A stretch of DNA of 64,000 nucleotides, taken from positions 372,001 through 436,000 of the forward strand of contig NZ_BNBB01000001.1 in NCBI RefSeq assembly GCF_014654615.1. The letters are read 5' to 3'. The notes under the pieces are model-generated. The model was not told the DNA's origin and made no database searches. It saw nothing but the letters and a program-made list of their open reading frames with translations. The first letter of the stretch is position 1. The number at the start of each line of letters is the position of its first letter. Shown here one piece after another: positions 24,675 through 32,310 of this stretch. Made by a program: the position numbers and the translations under genes. This stretch comes from Streptosporangium violaceochromogenes. GTDB lineage: Bacteria; Actinomycetota; Actinomycetes; Streptosporangiales; Streptosporangiaceae.

Positions 24675-27068
24675 ATGGACGATCACCTGCTTGGCTGGTT
24701 GAAAACCCTCGACGAAGAACGGCTCACCCGTGTTCTGGCCAACCGGCCGGACGCCATCGCCCCGCCCTGGCCCCGCCGCCTGGACACACTGGCCCAGCGG
24801 CTGGGCAACGGATTCGCCGTCATGGGGGTGATGCGCGGCCTCCCGCTGCCCGCCCTGGAGGTCGCCCAGGCGGCCCTCGCCCTGGGCGACCGGATCGGGC
24901 TGGAGGAGCTGGCCGGGTTCATGGGCGCGCCGGAGGCGGAGCTCGCCCGCTGGGTCGACCTGTTGTTCGACCACGCCCTGGCCTGGCCCGACGACGAGGG
25001 CAGGATCCGCCTGGCCGACGGGGTCGGCCACTGGTGGACCGCCCCGTGCGGCCTCGGCGAACCGCTCGCCCACTACCTCAACTCCTGGACGGTCAGCGCC
25101 GACGCCCTGCGCGCGCTCGCCAGGACGCTCGGCCTGCCGCAGGGGTCCAAGCAGCAGACGGTCACCGGGATCACCGAGCTGCTCTCCGATCCCGGGCGGC
25201 TGGGCGCCCTGCTCGAACGGTCGCCCGAGGGAACGGAGCGGCTCCTTGAGGAGTTCGCCTGGGACGGCCCGATCCGCGACGTCGACGGCGGCCGGTTCGT
25301 GCTGCCCGGCTCCCCGGAGAAGTGGGCCGGAGACCACGGCCTGCTCTTCCGGCCGAGCTGGAACACCGCCGAGATGCCCCGGGAGGTGGCGCTGGCGCTG
25401 CGCGGCCCCGGCTACCACCCGCCGTTCACCCCCTGCGCACCCGAGCCGGTGACCGTCCCGGTCGACCCGGAGGCCGTCGACCACCTGATGACGCTCACGG
25501 CCCCGCACATGGTGGAGCGCTGCGCCGCGATGCTGGAGAACACCGCCAAGGCCCCGCTGCCGCTGCTGAAGGCGGGCGGGATCGGCGTGCGGGAGGTGCG
25601 CAGGCTCGCCAGGGAGACCGGCTGCGACGAGGAGGAGACCCGGCTGCTGCTGGAGATCTCCGCCGTGGCCCGGCTGCTGGCCTGGGACGAGCCCGCCGGG
25701 GGACTGGTGCCCACGGAGAAGTTCGACCGCTGGCGGCTGGACGACGCGGCGACCCGGCTGCGGACGCTCCTTTCGGCCTGGTGGCGGATGGAGCGCTCGT
25801 CCCTGCGCCGGATCAGCGGCAAGTACGGCACCGTCCTGGGCGACGACCCGGCCGGCCCCTCCGTCGCCCACGTCCGGCGGGCCGTGCTCGGCGTGCTGGC
25901 CCGCCTGCCCGCCAGCACGGCGTGCGCCGACCTGGCCGGGCTGGTCGAGTCCGCGCACTGGCACGCTCCGCTGCTCGACCGTTCGCTGCTGGCCGAGTGC
26001 GCCCCGGCCGCCCTGGACGAGGCCCGGATGCTCGGGCTGATCGCCTACGACACGATCACCGACCTGGGGCGCGCGCTGGCCGCCCTGGACGCCGCCGGGG
26101 ACGAGAACGACGACGCGGTGCCGTCGGTGGAGAACGACCCGGCGCTGGTGGAGTGCTCGGCCAGGGCGCTGGCCGGGGTGCGGCGGAACGCCCTGTTCGG
26201 AGCCGACCTCACCGCGGTGGTGACCGGACCGCCGTCGAGCGAGCTGGCCGAGCTGCTCGACCGGACCGCCGAGCGCGAGTCCCGGGGCACCGCCTCGGTG
26301 TGGCGCTTCACCCCCGCCAGCGTGCGCAGGGCGATGGACGCCGGGTACACCGCCGAGGAGCTGCTGGCCGACCTCACCGAGGTGGGCACGATCCCGCAGC
26401 CGCTCGACTATCTCGTACGCGACGTCGCCAGGCGCCACGGCGAGGTCACCGTGACCACGGTGGCCTGCATCGTGCAGGCGTCCGACCCGGTGCTGCTGGC
26501 CGAGATCGCCGGGCACCGGCGGCTGAGCAGGCTGGGCCTGCGGCTGCTCGCGCCGACCGTGCTCGTCAGCGCGGTCCCCGCCGACAAGACCCTGGCCGCC
26601 CTGCGCGAGAACGGCTACGCCCCGGTCCCGGTCGAGGACGGCGGGGAGATCACCGTCCGCCGCGCCCGGTCCGACGAGCCCCGTGGCGGCCGGCTGATCC
26701 TTCTGCCCGGCGGCCGGGTGGCCGAGCTGGAGCAGCCGTCCTCTCTCGTGTTCGAACCGCCACCGGACCCCCGCGAGCACGCCAGGCGGCTGCTGGCCAC
26801 CGAGGGGGAGTCCTCCCGGCGCGGCGGCAGGACGTGGGCCGTCATCGGCCGGATGGCCTCCCGGCTGCCGACCGCCCAGCAGTCGCTGCTCGGCTTCGTG
26901 GTGGACCGCGGCGTCCGCGCGGCGATCACCCTGACCGACGGCGTGACCGCCACCATCAGTCACGGCGAGCTGCGCGGCGGCGCGCTCGACGCCTGGTGCG
27001 AGGAGGCCGGCGACTACCTGGAGTTCCCCCTCGCCGACATCGTCGAGGTCCGGGGCGCCTACACCTGA
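24675..27068 (+). CDS. Helicase-associated-domain (XPB/Ssl2-like C-terminal) protein
   Basis: Protein of 797 aa, start ATG 24675 (MDDHLLGWLKTLDEERLTRVLANRPDA). The frame stays open upstream but that part is low complexity. It resembles actinobacterial proteins annotated as helicase-associated or helicase C-terminal domain proteins: leucine/alanine-rich tandem winged-helix-like segments (VGMGV-like GFAVMGVMRGLPLPALEVAQAA; TVTGITELLSDPGRLGALLE; ASVRRAMDAGYTAEELLADL; DYLVRDVARRHGEVTVTTVACIVQASDPVLLAEIA) ending in a small WYL-like beta domain (RAAITLTDGVTATISHGELRG). No Walker A or DEAD motif is visible, so it is not itself a helicase. It is probably a nucleic-acid-binding or regulatory protein. 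Confidence 0.8.
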   Translation: MDDHLLGWLKTLDEERLTRVLANRPDAIAPPWPRRLDTLAQRLGNGFAVMGVMRGLPLPALEVAQAALALGDRIGLEELAGFMGAPEAELARWVDLLFDHALAWPDDEGRIRLADGVGHWWTAPCGLGEPLAHYLNSWTVSADALRALARTLGLPQGSKQQTVTGITELLSDPGRLGALLERSPEGTERLLEEFAWDGPIRDVDGGRFVLPGSPEKWAGDHGLLFRPSWNTAEMPREVALALRGPGYHPPFTPCAPEPVTVPVDPEAVDHLMTLTAPHMVERCAAMLENTAKAPLPLLKAGGIGVREVRRLARETGCDEEETRLLLEISAVARLLAWDEPAGGLVPTEKFDRWRLDDAATRLRTLLSAWWRMERSSLRRISGKYGTVLGDDPAGPSVAHVRRAVLGVLARLPASTACADLAGLVESAHWHAPLLDRSLLAECAPAALDEARMLGLIAYDTITDLGRALAALDAAGDENDDAVPSVENDPALVECSARALAGVRRNALFGADLTAVVTGPPSSELAELLDRTAERESRGTASVWRFTPASVRRAMDAGYTAEELLADLTEVGTIPQPLDYLVRDVARRHGEVTVTTVACIVQASDPVLLAEIAGHRRLSRLGLRLLAPTVLVSAVPADKTLAALRENGYAPVPVEDGGEITVRRARSDEPRGGRLILLPGGRVAELEQPSSLVFEPPPDPREHARRLLATEGESSRRGGRTWAVIGRMASRLPTAQQSLLGFVVDRGVRAAITLTDGVTATISHGELRGGALDAWCEEAGDYLEFPLADIVEVRGAYT

Positions 27069-27147
27069 CCCGAAGACGTCCCACCGGCCCGAAAGACGTC
27101 TCGCCGGCCCGAGGGCGTCCCACCCGGCCCGAAGACGTCCCGCGCCC
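27069..27147. repeat. Four tandem ~20-bp repeats
   Basis: Units begin CCCGAAGACGTCCCACCGG and recur at 27069, 27088, 27108 and 27128 with 80-90 percent identity. Three of the four keep the palindrome GACGTC. It starts right after the stop of the helicase-associated gene and ends before the tetR stop, between convergent genes. Confidence 0.75.
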
Positions 27148-27185
27148 TTCCCCGGCCGTTCTCGCGTTACGGCGTTTTCCGGCCC

Positions 27186-27752
27186 TCAGCTCAGGGCGAG
27201 CGTCCGCAGCGCCTGGCGCGCACGGGCCCTGCCGTACTCACCGGTCAGCGCCGTCACGTGCTCGGCGGCCAGGGGGGCGAGCAGGGCGTGGGCCAGGGGG
27301 CCGGCGTCGCAGCCGGGGCGGGTCTCGGTGAGCAGGATCGCCACGTGGCGGCACCAGAAGCGGTAGGAGCCGATGCGGTAGCGGGCGCCGGGACTGGCGG
27401 TCTCGGACATGCGGACCAGATCGAGGTGGTCCAGCAGGTGGTCAAGGTAGGCGTCCACGAACGCGCCCAGCCGGTCGGCGGCCGGGGCACCGGGACCCAG
27501 CGGCGGCGGGCCGGTCAGGACGGCCTCCTGGAGCTCCCGTTCCCGCTCGTCCAGCAGCGCCACGGCCAGCCCCGACTTGTCGCCGAACCGGCGGAAGAGC
27601 GTGCCCTTGCCCACCTTCGCCTCGGCCGCGACGGCGTCCATCGAGACGCCGTCCACCCCCTTCTCGCGGAACAGCCTCGCCGCGGCGGCCAGCACCTTCA
27701 GCCGGTTGCGCGCGGCGTCGGCCCGTTCCCTGGGGGGCTCGTCCAGCAGCAT
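27186..27752 (-). CDS. TetR-family repressor
   Basis: Protein of 188 aa. N-terminal helix-turn-helix: NRLKVLAAAARLFREKGVDGVSMDAVAAEAKVGKGTLFRRFGDKSGLAVALLDERE (residues ~14-68), then a variable ligand domain. The start is ATG 27752 with GGAG nine bases upstream; the frame continues upstream through the promoter region and is not used. Divergent from the rhodanese gene; two matching palindromes between them are its probable operators. The ligand is unknown. Confidence 0.9.
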   Translation of the reverse strand: MLLDEPPRERADAARNRLKVLAAAARLFREKGVDGVSMDAVAAEAKVGKGTLFRRFGDKSGLAVALLDERERELQEAVLTGPPPLGPGAPAADRLGAFVDAYLDHLLDHLDLVRMSETASPGARYRIGSYRFWCRHVAILLTETRPGCDAGPLAHALLAPLAAEHVTALTGEYGRARARQALRTLALS

Positions 27753-27766
27753 GCGCAGCGGCTCCG

Positions 27767-27826
27767 TTGACGAAACGGACCGCGGTCCGCTAGATTTCCC
27801 GTCACCCACAAAGCGGACTATAGTCC
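27767..27826 (+). promoter_or_regulatory. Rhodanese promoter with two TetR operators
   Basis: TTGACG (27767-27772), 18 bases, TAGATT (27791-27796). The spacer is almost filled by the perfect palindrome CGGACCGCGGTCCG (27776-27789). A second site, GGACTATAGTCC (27815-27826), has the same GGACnnnnGTCC form, centre 38 bases away, and contains TATAGT on the minus strand, a possible -10 for tetR. Binding would shut both promoters. Confidence 0.72.
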
Positions 27827-27849
27827 TTTTAGGCCCGAGGAGGCCAGTC

Positions 27850-28218
27850 ATGACCGCGCTGATCACCCGCGACGAACTGAAGACCGCGATCGAGGCGGGC
27901 ACCGTCACCGTCGTGGACGCGCTCGGCGGCGACCACCACGCCCAGCAGCACCTGCCGGGGGCCATCCCCCTGGTCGAGGGCGAGGTCGCCGCCCGCGCCG
28001 CCGAACTGCTCCCCGACAAGGACGCCGCCATCGTCACCTACTGCTCCAACGTCTCCTGCGGCAACAGCGAGGCGGTGGCCCGCCGGCTGGCGGCGCTCGG
28101 TTACACCGGCATCCGCAAGTACCGCGAGGGCATTCAGGACTGGGTCGAGGCGGGCCTTCCCGTCGAGACGGGCGTCACCGTCTCTCAAGACACCGTCTTC
28201 TCCCAAGACACCGTCTGA
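27850..28218 (+). CDS. Rhodanese-like protein
   Basis: Single-domain sulfurtransferase-like protein of 122 aa. Seen: VTVVDALGGDHHAQQHLPGAIPL and the active-site loop YCSNVSCGNSEAVARRL with the catalytic Cys near residue 69 and a second Cys four residues on (CSNVSC rather than the usual CxxGxR). The ending GLPVETG is typical; after it comes a short duplicated tail VSQDTVFSQDTV. The ATG at 27850 follows GAGGAGG. Under the control of the divergent TetR; it may help with thiol or sulfide stress, which is inference. Confidence 0.88.
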   Translation: MTALITRDELKTAIEAGTVTVVDALGGDHHAQQHLPGAIPLVEGEVAARAAELLPDKDAAIVTYCSNVSCGNSEAVARRLAALGYTGIRKYREGIQDWVEAGLPVETGVTVSQDTVFSQDTV

Positions 28219-28267
28219 AACCTCCTGACGTCCCCGAGGACCCGCGGGCGCCGGAGACGCCGACGAA

Positions 28268-28317
28268 CGGGCGAGGACTTCACAGCGCGAACGGGGGCCC
28301 TGTGAAATCCTCGCCCG
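28268..28317 (+). terminator. Terminator hairpin after the rhodanese gene
   Basis: 18-base arms (CGGGCGAGGACTTCACAG against CTGTGAAATCCTCGCCCG) with a single mismatch and a 14-base loop. It lies 50 bases after the stop and well before the GroES-like gene. Confidence 0.75.
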
Positions 28318-28445
28318 CCTGCCCTCCGGCCCCGGCGTACGGCCGGCCTCCGGGCACGACGGAGGACCCGAGGCCGGCCGAGGGGGCGGACGGCGAAAGG
28401 ATCGGATCAGCCGTTAGGGTGCCGTCCTTCCCATAAGCTTCTACT

Positions 28446-28766
28446 GTGGATGACCCGAAATTCGAGATCCAGATGCTGCACGACCGCGTCATGGTCAAGG
28501 TCGAGCAGGAGTCCGAGGAACGGCGCAGCACCTCGGGCATCGTCATCCCCGCGACGGTGAAGATGGCCAACCGGCTCGTCTGGGGGGAGGTCTGCGGCGC
28601 CGGCGCGAACGCCCGGGCCGTGAAGGTCGGCGACAAGGTCCTGTTCAACCCCGAGGACCAGTACGAAATCGAGGTCCACGGCCAGCTCTACCTCGTCATG
28701 CGTGAGCGCGACCTGCACGCCATCGCCACGCCGCAGACCGACAACGGCACCGGCCTCTACCTCTAG
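28446..28766 (+). CDS. GroES-like co-chaperonin, orphan
   Basis: Protein of 106 aa with the Cpn10 fold: MLHDRVMVKVEQESEERRSTSGIVIPATVKMANRLVWGEVCGAGANARAVKVGDKVLFNPEDQYEIEVHGQLYLVMRERDLHAI reads through in family order; the mobile-loop region is RRSTSGIVIPAT. No groEL gene is nearby and the C-terminus is longer than usual. The start GTG at 28446 lacks a ribosome site, and TAAGCT ends six bases upstream, so the mRNA may be leaderless. Canonical groES probably lies elsewhere with groEL. Confidence 0.85.
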   Translation: MDDPKFEIQMLHDRVMVKVEQESEERRSTSGIVIPATVKMANRLVWGEVCGAGANARAVKVGDKVLFNPEDQYEIEVHGQLYLVMRERDLHAIATPQTDNGTGLYL

Positions 28767-28795
28767 CCGGTCTCCCGCCCCGTCCGCCGTGCCGT

Positions 28796-29791
28796 TCAGC
28801 TACGGGTGTAGCTGAGGTAGATCCTCTTGTTCCAGTCGTCGGCGGAGATGTCGGCCAGCACCCGCAGGCCCTTGCCCTTGAGGGTGACCACCACGGCCCG
28901 GTAGGCGCCCGCGCCGGAGACGACGGCGACGAAGCTCTTCTCGTCCCACCACCCCAGCAGCGCCTTCGCCCCGAGGTTCACCTTGGCCGCGAGCCTGCCC
29001 GAAACACGGTCCCAGACGCAGACGTCCTCGGCGTGGCCCGCCGGGCACCAGGTCGTCAGCCCGCGGCCCGAGGGCGAGAAGACGTCCTCGCCTCCGGCGG
29101 GAGCCCCGGTCTTGGCCAGGGTGCGCCTGACCTCGCCGTCCTGGCCGTAGAAGCGGGTTCCCCCCTTGTAGGCGGCCACCAGCTGGGCGTTGTCGGGGGT
29201 CCAGCGGAAGCGCGCGGCGGGGTCCACCCCGGGCACGGTCACCGTCCGGGCGGTCTTCGCCACCGCGTCGACGATCACGAACCCGGTGGCCTCCCAGGCC
29301 GTCCCGTTCCTGCGCCGGACGGTCAGCACCACCTTACGGCCGTCGCGGGACCAGTGGGCGAAATGGGCGACGAGCGGCTTCCGTACGGTCTGGACCCTGG
29401 TGGCCTTCTCCGCGACGAGGTCGGCCAGGAGCACCGAGTCGTGGCCGGAGCTGTAGGCGTCGGGGATCGCCAGGGCCTTGGCCCCGAGGGGGGCCACCGT
29501 GATCTCCTGGTAGCCCCCCTGCTTGGCGAACGCCTCTCCCCTGCGCAGGAAGGCCAGGTCACCCACGGTGTAGGAGGTCACCGCGAGCGGGTCTCCCGGA
29601 CTCTCGCGGAGCCTCACCCGGGTGCCGGGCAGCGTCACGTCGGTGGCCACGACGGCGCGGGCCGAATTGATGCGGATGGGAGCGTCGGGGGCGGGCGTGG
29701 GGGCGGCGTGGGCGGCCACGGCCGGCATGACGGTGGAGACCGCGATGACGGCGCAGCCGACGAGTCGGTGAATCCCAGAAGTCACAGGCAC
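28796..29791 (-). CDS. Secreted beta-propeller-like protein
   Basis: Protein of 331 aa with a Sec signal peptide (LVGCAVIAVSTVMPAVAAHAAPTP). The mature part has repeated blade-like motifs (FAHWSRDGRKVVLTVRRRNG; FRWTPDNAQLVAAYKGGTRFYG; DVFSPSGRGLTTWCP; LLGWWDEKSFVAVVSGAG) like TolB/WD40 propellers. Two cysteines in the fourth blade (WCPAGHAEDVC) could form a disulfide. No enzyme motif seen; the role outside the cell is unknown. It is convergent with the GroES-like gene. Confidence 0.75.
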   Translation of the reverse strand: MPVTSGIHRLVGCAVIAVSTVMPAVAAHAAPTPAPDAPIRINSARAVVATDVTLPGTRVRLRESPGDPLAVTSYTVGDLAFLRRGEAFAKQGGYQEITVAPLGAKALAIPDAYSSGHDSVLLADLVAEKATRVQTVRKPLVAHFAHWSRDGRKVVLTVRRRNGTAWEATGFVIVDAVAKTARTVTVPGVDPAARFRWTPDNAQLVAAYKGGTRFYGQDGEVRRTLAKTGAPAGGEDVFSPSGRGLTTWCPAGHAEDVCVWDRVSGRLAAKVNLGAKALLGWWDEKSFVAVVSGAGAYRAVVVTLKGKGLRVLADISADDWNKRIYLSYTRS

Positions 29792-30102
29792 GGGCGCAGC
29801 CTAAGGCGGGGGGTCGTCATACTTTGTGATCTATACCGAATCGGTCGGCCTGACAAGGGCCTCACCGCCGGTCCGGTACGGCGGGCGCCGCCGTACCGGA
29901 CCGCCCGTCGAGATCACCGCCGCCACGGCCGCCGCCCCGCCAGCAGCCGCCGGACCGCACCCACCGCGACCGTCACCGCCGCCAGGGCCAGCACGATCGC
30001 CAGAGGTCGCGGGGAGCGGCGGGCCGGTGGAGCCGCGGGGAAGAGGACGCACCGGGAGCCGGCTGGGGCGGCGACGCGGCGGCACTGCCGAGGACCTCCG
30101 TC
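29792..30102. other. 311-base gap with a hairpin and a possible decayed gene end
   Basis: Holds the 15-bp hairpin at 29870-29902. In addition, minus-strand 30003-29914 encodes LAIVLALAAVTVAVGAV then RRLLAGRRPWRR and a stop, a membrane-tail-like peptide with no start codon except an internal GTG. It may be the relic of a surface protein's C-terminus. Otherwise empty. Confidence 0.4.
29870..29902. terminator. Hairpin, 15-bp perfect stem
   Basis: GGTCCGGTACGGCGG and its exact complement around a 3-base loop. It lies between the DUF6879 gene stop and the start of the propeller gene, both on the minus strand, and probably ends the DUF6879 transcript. No T tract. Confidence 0.7.
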
Positions 30103-30699
30103 TCAGACGGCGACGCCCGGGGGCGGCAGGGGGGCTATCTCACGGTCGAAGTATCCGAGGAGGTCCTCGGCTCTTTCGTACAGCTCCGCCGGCTGTGCCC
30201 GGCATCCGTCCCGCAGGCGGGGGTCGTCGATGCGCCTGGCTCCGCGGAGCGTGCCCGTGGCGTCGTACAGCACCTCGTACATGGTCTGCGAGCCGAGCAC
30301 GACCAGCTCGGGGAGTTCGGCCTCGGTCTCCAGGGGGGCGACGGCCTCGGCGGGGAGGACCCTGATCATCTCACCGGCCTCGACGCGGACCTTGAGGATC
30401 TGCATCTCCCACTGGAGGTACGGTGTCACCGGCCGGTCCACGACCCTGACCCGGCGGAGCTCGGGCCCCGGGGCGGAGGCGATGTCGGCGCGCATCAGCT
30501 CGACGAGGGCGAGTGAGCGCTCCCAGTCCCCCTCGGCCATGGCGGTCCAGCTCGGAACGTCGGGCTCGCGGAAGTGCCGGGCCCGCTCCAGCTTCCAGAA
30601 CGGCTCGTCGCCGAGCCGGCGGAAGTGGGGCCAGAAGTCGTCGAGATAGCCGGAGGCGTCCAGGTCGTGCCCCGGCGCGGTGCGGACTCGCTCAAGCAT
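30103..30699 (-). CDS. DUF6879 protein
   Basis: Protein of 198 aa, ATG 30699. Family core: FRRLGDEPFWKLERARHFREPDVPSWTAMAEGDWERSL, RRVRVVDRPVTPYLQWEMQIL, VLGSQTMYEVLYD. In actinomycetes DUF6879 genes usually sit near XRE/DUF397-type regulators; here the direct partner is the small gene upstream, whose stop overlaps this start by eight bases (ATGCTTGA). Function unknown. Confidence 0.85.
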   Translation of the reverse strand: MLERVRTAPGHDLDASGYLDDFWPHFRRLGDEPFWKLERARHFREPDVPSWTAMAEGDWERSLALVELMRADIASAPGPELRRVRVVDRPVTPYLQWEMQILKVRVEAGEMIRVLPAEAVAPLETEAELPELVVLGSQTMYEVLYDATGTLRGARRIDDPRLRDGCRAQPAELYERAEDLLGYFDREIAPLPPPGVAV

Positions 30700-30961
30700 G
30701 CGGGATGTCCGGCCTGGCGGCGACGAGGGTGCTGCGGGGGATGACGACGACGCGCTCGTCCTTCGAGACGGACACGTCGGGGGGAAGGCGTTCGGCGTAG
30801 GCGACGGTGAGATCGCGGCCGACGACGGCGAAGTCCCCGTTGTCGAGCTCCCAGATGTCGGGGCAGGAGGGGCTGCTGTTGGTGTTGCCGAGTTCGGTGG
30901 GCGGCCTGCCGAGGCGGCGTCTGAAGGCCGCCGACGGATTCGCTTCCCACGGTCGGGGCAC
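30692..30961 (-). CDS. Small partner protein of DUF6879
   Basis: Protein of 89 aa. The start is GTG 30961 with GGAGG six bases upstream; the frame runs a little further with no site. Sequence: CPDIWELDNGDFAVVGRDLTVAYAERLPPDVSVSKDERVVVIPRSTLVAARPDI, a compact beta-rich fold. It recurs upstream of DUF6879 genes as far as I recall, but I cannot name its family. Overlap with the next gene implies coupled translation and a likely complex. Confidence 0.75.
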   Translation of the reverse strand: MPRPWEANPSAAFRRRLGRPPTELGNTNSSPSCPDIWELDNGDFAVVGRDLTVAYAERLPPDVSVSKDERVVVIPRSTLVAARPDIPHA

Positions 30962-31046
30962 GGCGAACCTCCACGAGGACGGCGGATGGCCCGGGTGGCA
31001 GGCGACGGCCGCCGCCACCCGGGCCGGGGCACTTCCGAAAAGAGCG

Positions 31047-31071
31047 GGCCGCGGGTGCGGGTTCCGCGGCC
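31047..31071 (-). terminator. Rho-independent terminator
   Basis: Stem GGCCGCGG / CCGCGGCC with a 9-base loop, followed on the minus strand by CGCTCTTTTC. It ends the secreted 130-aa protein gene 27 bases upstream. Confidence 0.72.
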
Positions 31072-31097
31072 TCTCATCTTCCGGGAGTGCGGCTTTT

Positions 31098-31490
31098 TCA
31101 GAAGTAGCCGGCGCCCGCGACGGTGACCGGCTCGTCGCCGACGTTCCTCAGCCTGAACCGGATGCAGGCCCGCGCCGGCATGTTCCCGAGGTCGCCGGAG
31201 ACGACGTGGGCGTCGTGGTCGTTGGCGGGGATCGCGACCATGCCGATGCGGCGCCCCCGGCAGTTGGAGACCTTCACCCGCGTCGGCTGGCTGTTGTTCT
31301 CCAGCTTGACCAGCACATGACCCTTGTAGGGCGCCGTGGGGGTGAGCGTGCGGCTGAGGAAGACCTCCGCGCGGGGGTTCACCGTCGCGGTCAGGTTCAC
31401 GCTGTCGGCGTGGGCGGTCCCGGCCGCTCCGGCCATCGCGCCCATCGCGCAGGCCACCAGCGCGACCGTCGAGGACAGGATGCGCGTCAT
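31098..31490 (-). CDS. Secreted protein, unknown
   Basis: Protein of 130 aa with a Sec signal (ILSSTVALVACAMGAMAGAAGTAHA) and a mature beta-rich part (NLTATVNPRAEVFLSRTLTPTAPYKGHVLVKLENNSQPTRVKVSNC ... ACIRFRLRNVGDEPVTVAGAGYF). Two cysteines in the mature chain could pair. No family recognised. Own terminator downstream; not in an operon. Confidence 0.72.
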   Translation of the reverse strand: MTRILSSTVALVACAMGAMAGAAGTAHADSVNLTATVNPRAEVFLSRTLTPTAPYKGHVLVKLENNSQPTRVKVSNCRGRRIGMVAIPANDHDAHVVSGDLGNMPARACIRFRLRNVGDEPVTVAGAGYF

Positions 31491-31604
31491 GCGTCACTCT
31501 CCTTGCGTGTCTTGGGGATGAGACGCGAAGGACACTACGGAGGGTGATGCATTGGAATCGCAACGCAACGATCCGCCGCGGCTAAAAGATCCGCGGGGCA
31601 AAGG

Positions 31605-32084
31605 TCAGCGGCCAAGCAGTTTCTGGGCTTCGACGAGCAGGTCGAGGTGGAAACTGATCTTGAGGCCGTAGTAGACGATGGCCGTGGCGGCGGTGGCGGC
31701 GGCGAGGATCACCAGGATCTTGACGGTCCAGCCCTGGCGGGCGAGCCAGGACGTCCAGGTCGACAGCGTGCGTCTGCCGAACCCCAGAAGGCGGTGCGCC
31801 CAGTGGAACTCGGTGGCGAGGACGGCGAGACCGGCGAAGACCACGAGCCAGCCCGGCCCGGGGAAGGGGACCATGACGAGCCCCGCGGCGACCAGCACGG
31901 CACCGACGGTGCCTATGACGATCTTCAGGGTGAGGCGGCCCGTACGGGTGGCCCTGATGCCGTCGAGCAGGCCGTGGACGCCCTGCCGTCGCGCGGCCTC
32001 GTCCTTGAGGACGTCGGCGTCGCCGGTCTCGGAGGGACGCCCGGACCCGTCACGGGTGTGAGATGTCTCGTCTGAGATGGCCAC
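31605..32084 (-). CDS. TIGR02611 family membrane protein
   Basis: Protein of 159 aa with the PGPGW motif typical of this family (LVMVPFPGPGWLVVFAGLAVLATEFHWA, residues ~66-94). Two or three membrane helices: LKIVIGTVGAVLVAAGLVMVP with the re-entrant PGPGW stretch, and VKILVILAAATAATAIVYYGL. Soluble N- and C-termini, the latter amphipathic. Actinobacterial family of unknown role. Confidence 0.88.
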   Translation of the reverse strand: MAISDETSHTRDGSGRPSETGDADVLKDEAARRQGVHGLLDGIRATRTGRLTLKIVIGTVGAVLVAAGLVMVPFPGPGWLVVFAGLAVLATEFHWAHRLLGFGRRTLSTWTSWLARQGWTVKILVILAAATAATAIVYYGLKISFHLDLLVEAQKLLGR

Positions 32085-32270
32085 GCGCTCCCCTGAAACC
32101 TGTCGGCTCCGACTAAGAATAGGGCCGCTGTCTCTGTTTCCGGTGCTTTGCGGCGTGTGGCGCGTCCCGGGGTCGCCGCCCCGCCCCGCCTCTGCCCGCT
32201 CCGGCCCGCCTCTCCGCGTGTCTCCGCGCGACGCGGGCGACCAACCCGTCGAAGGTAAAACTCTGATGAT

Positions 32271-32299
32271 TTGAACGATTTTAGTACCAAAAATAGGTT
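32271..32299 (+). promoter_or_regulatory. Sigma-70-type promoter of the phosphotriesterase-like gene
   Basis: TTGAAC (32271-32276), 17 bases, TAGGTT (32294-32299) in an AT-rich patch. The predicted start near 32306 leaves only about five bases before the ATG at 32311, so the mRNA would be nearly leaderless, in line with the absence of a ribosome site there. Confidence 0.65.
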
Positions 32300-32310
32300 A
32301 ACGTCCGTCT

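Noticed and set aside
26740-26770. TTCGAA-containing stretch like a tRNA T arm
   Set aside because: Inside a well supported coding region, and no acceptor or anticodon arms fold around it.
27069-27147. CRISPR-like array
   Set aside because: Repeat units are contiguous without unique spacers and no cas gene is present.
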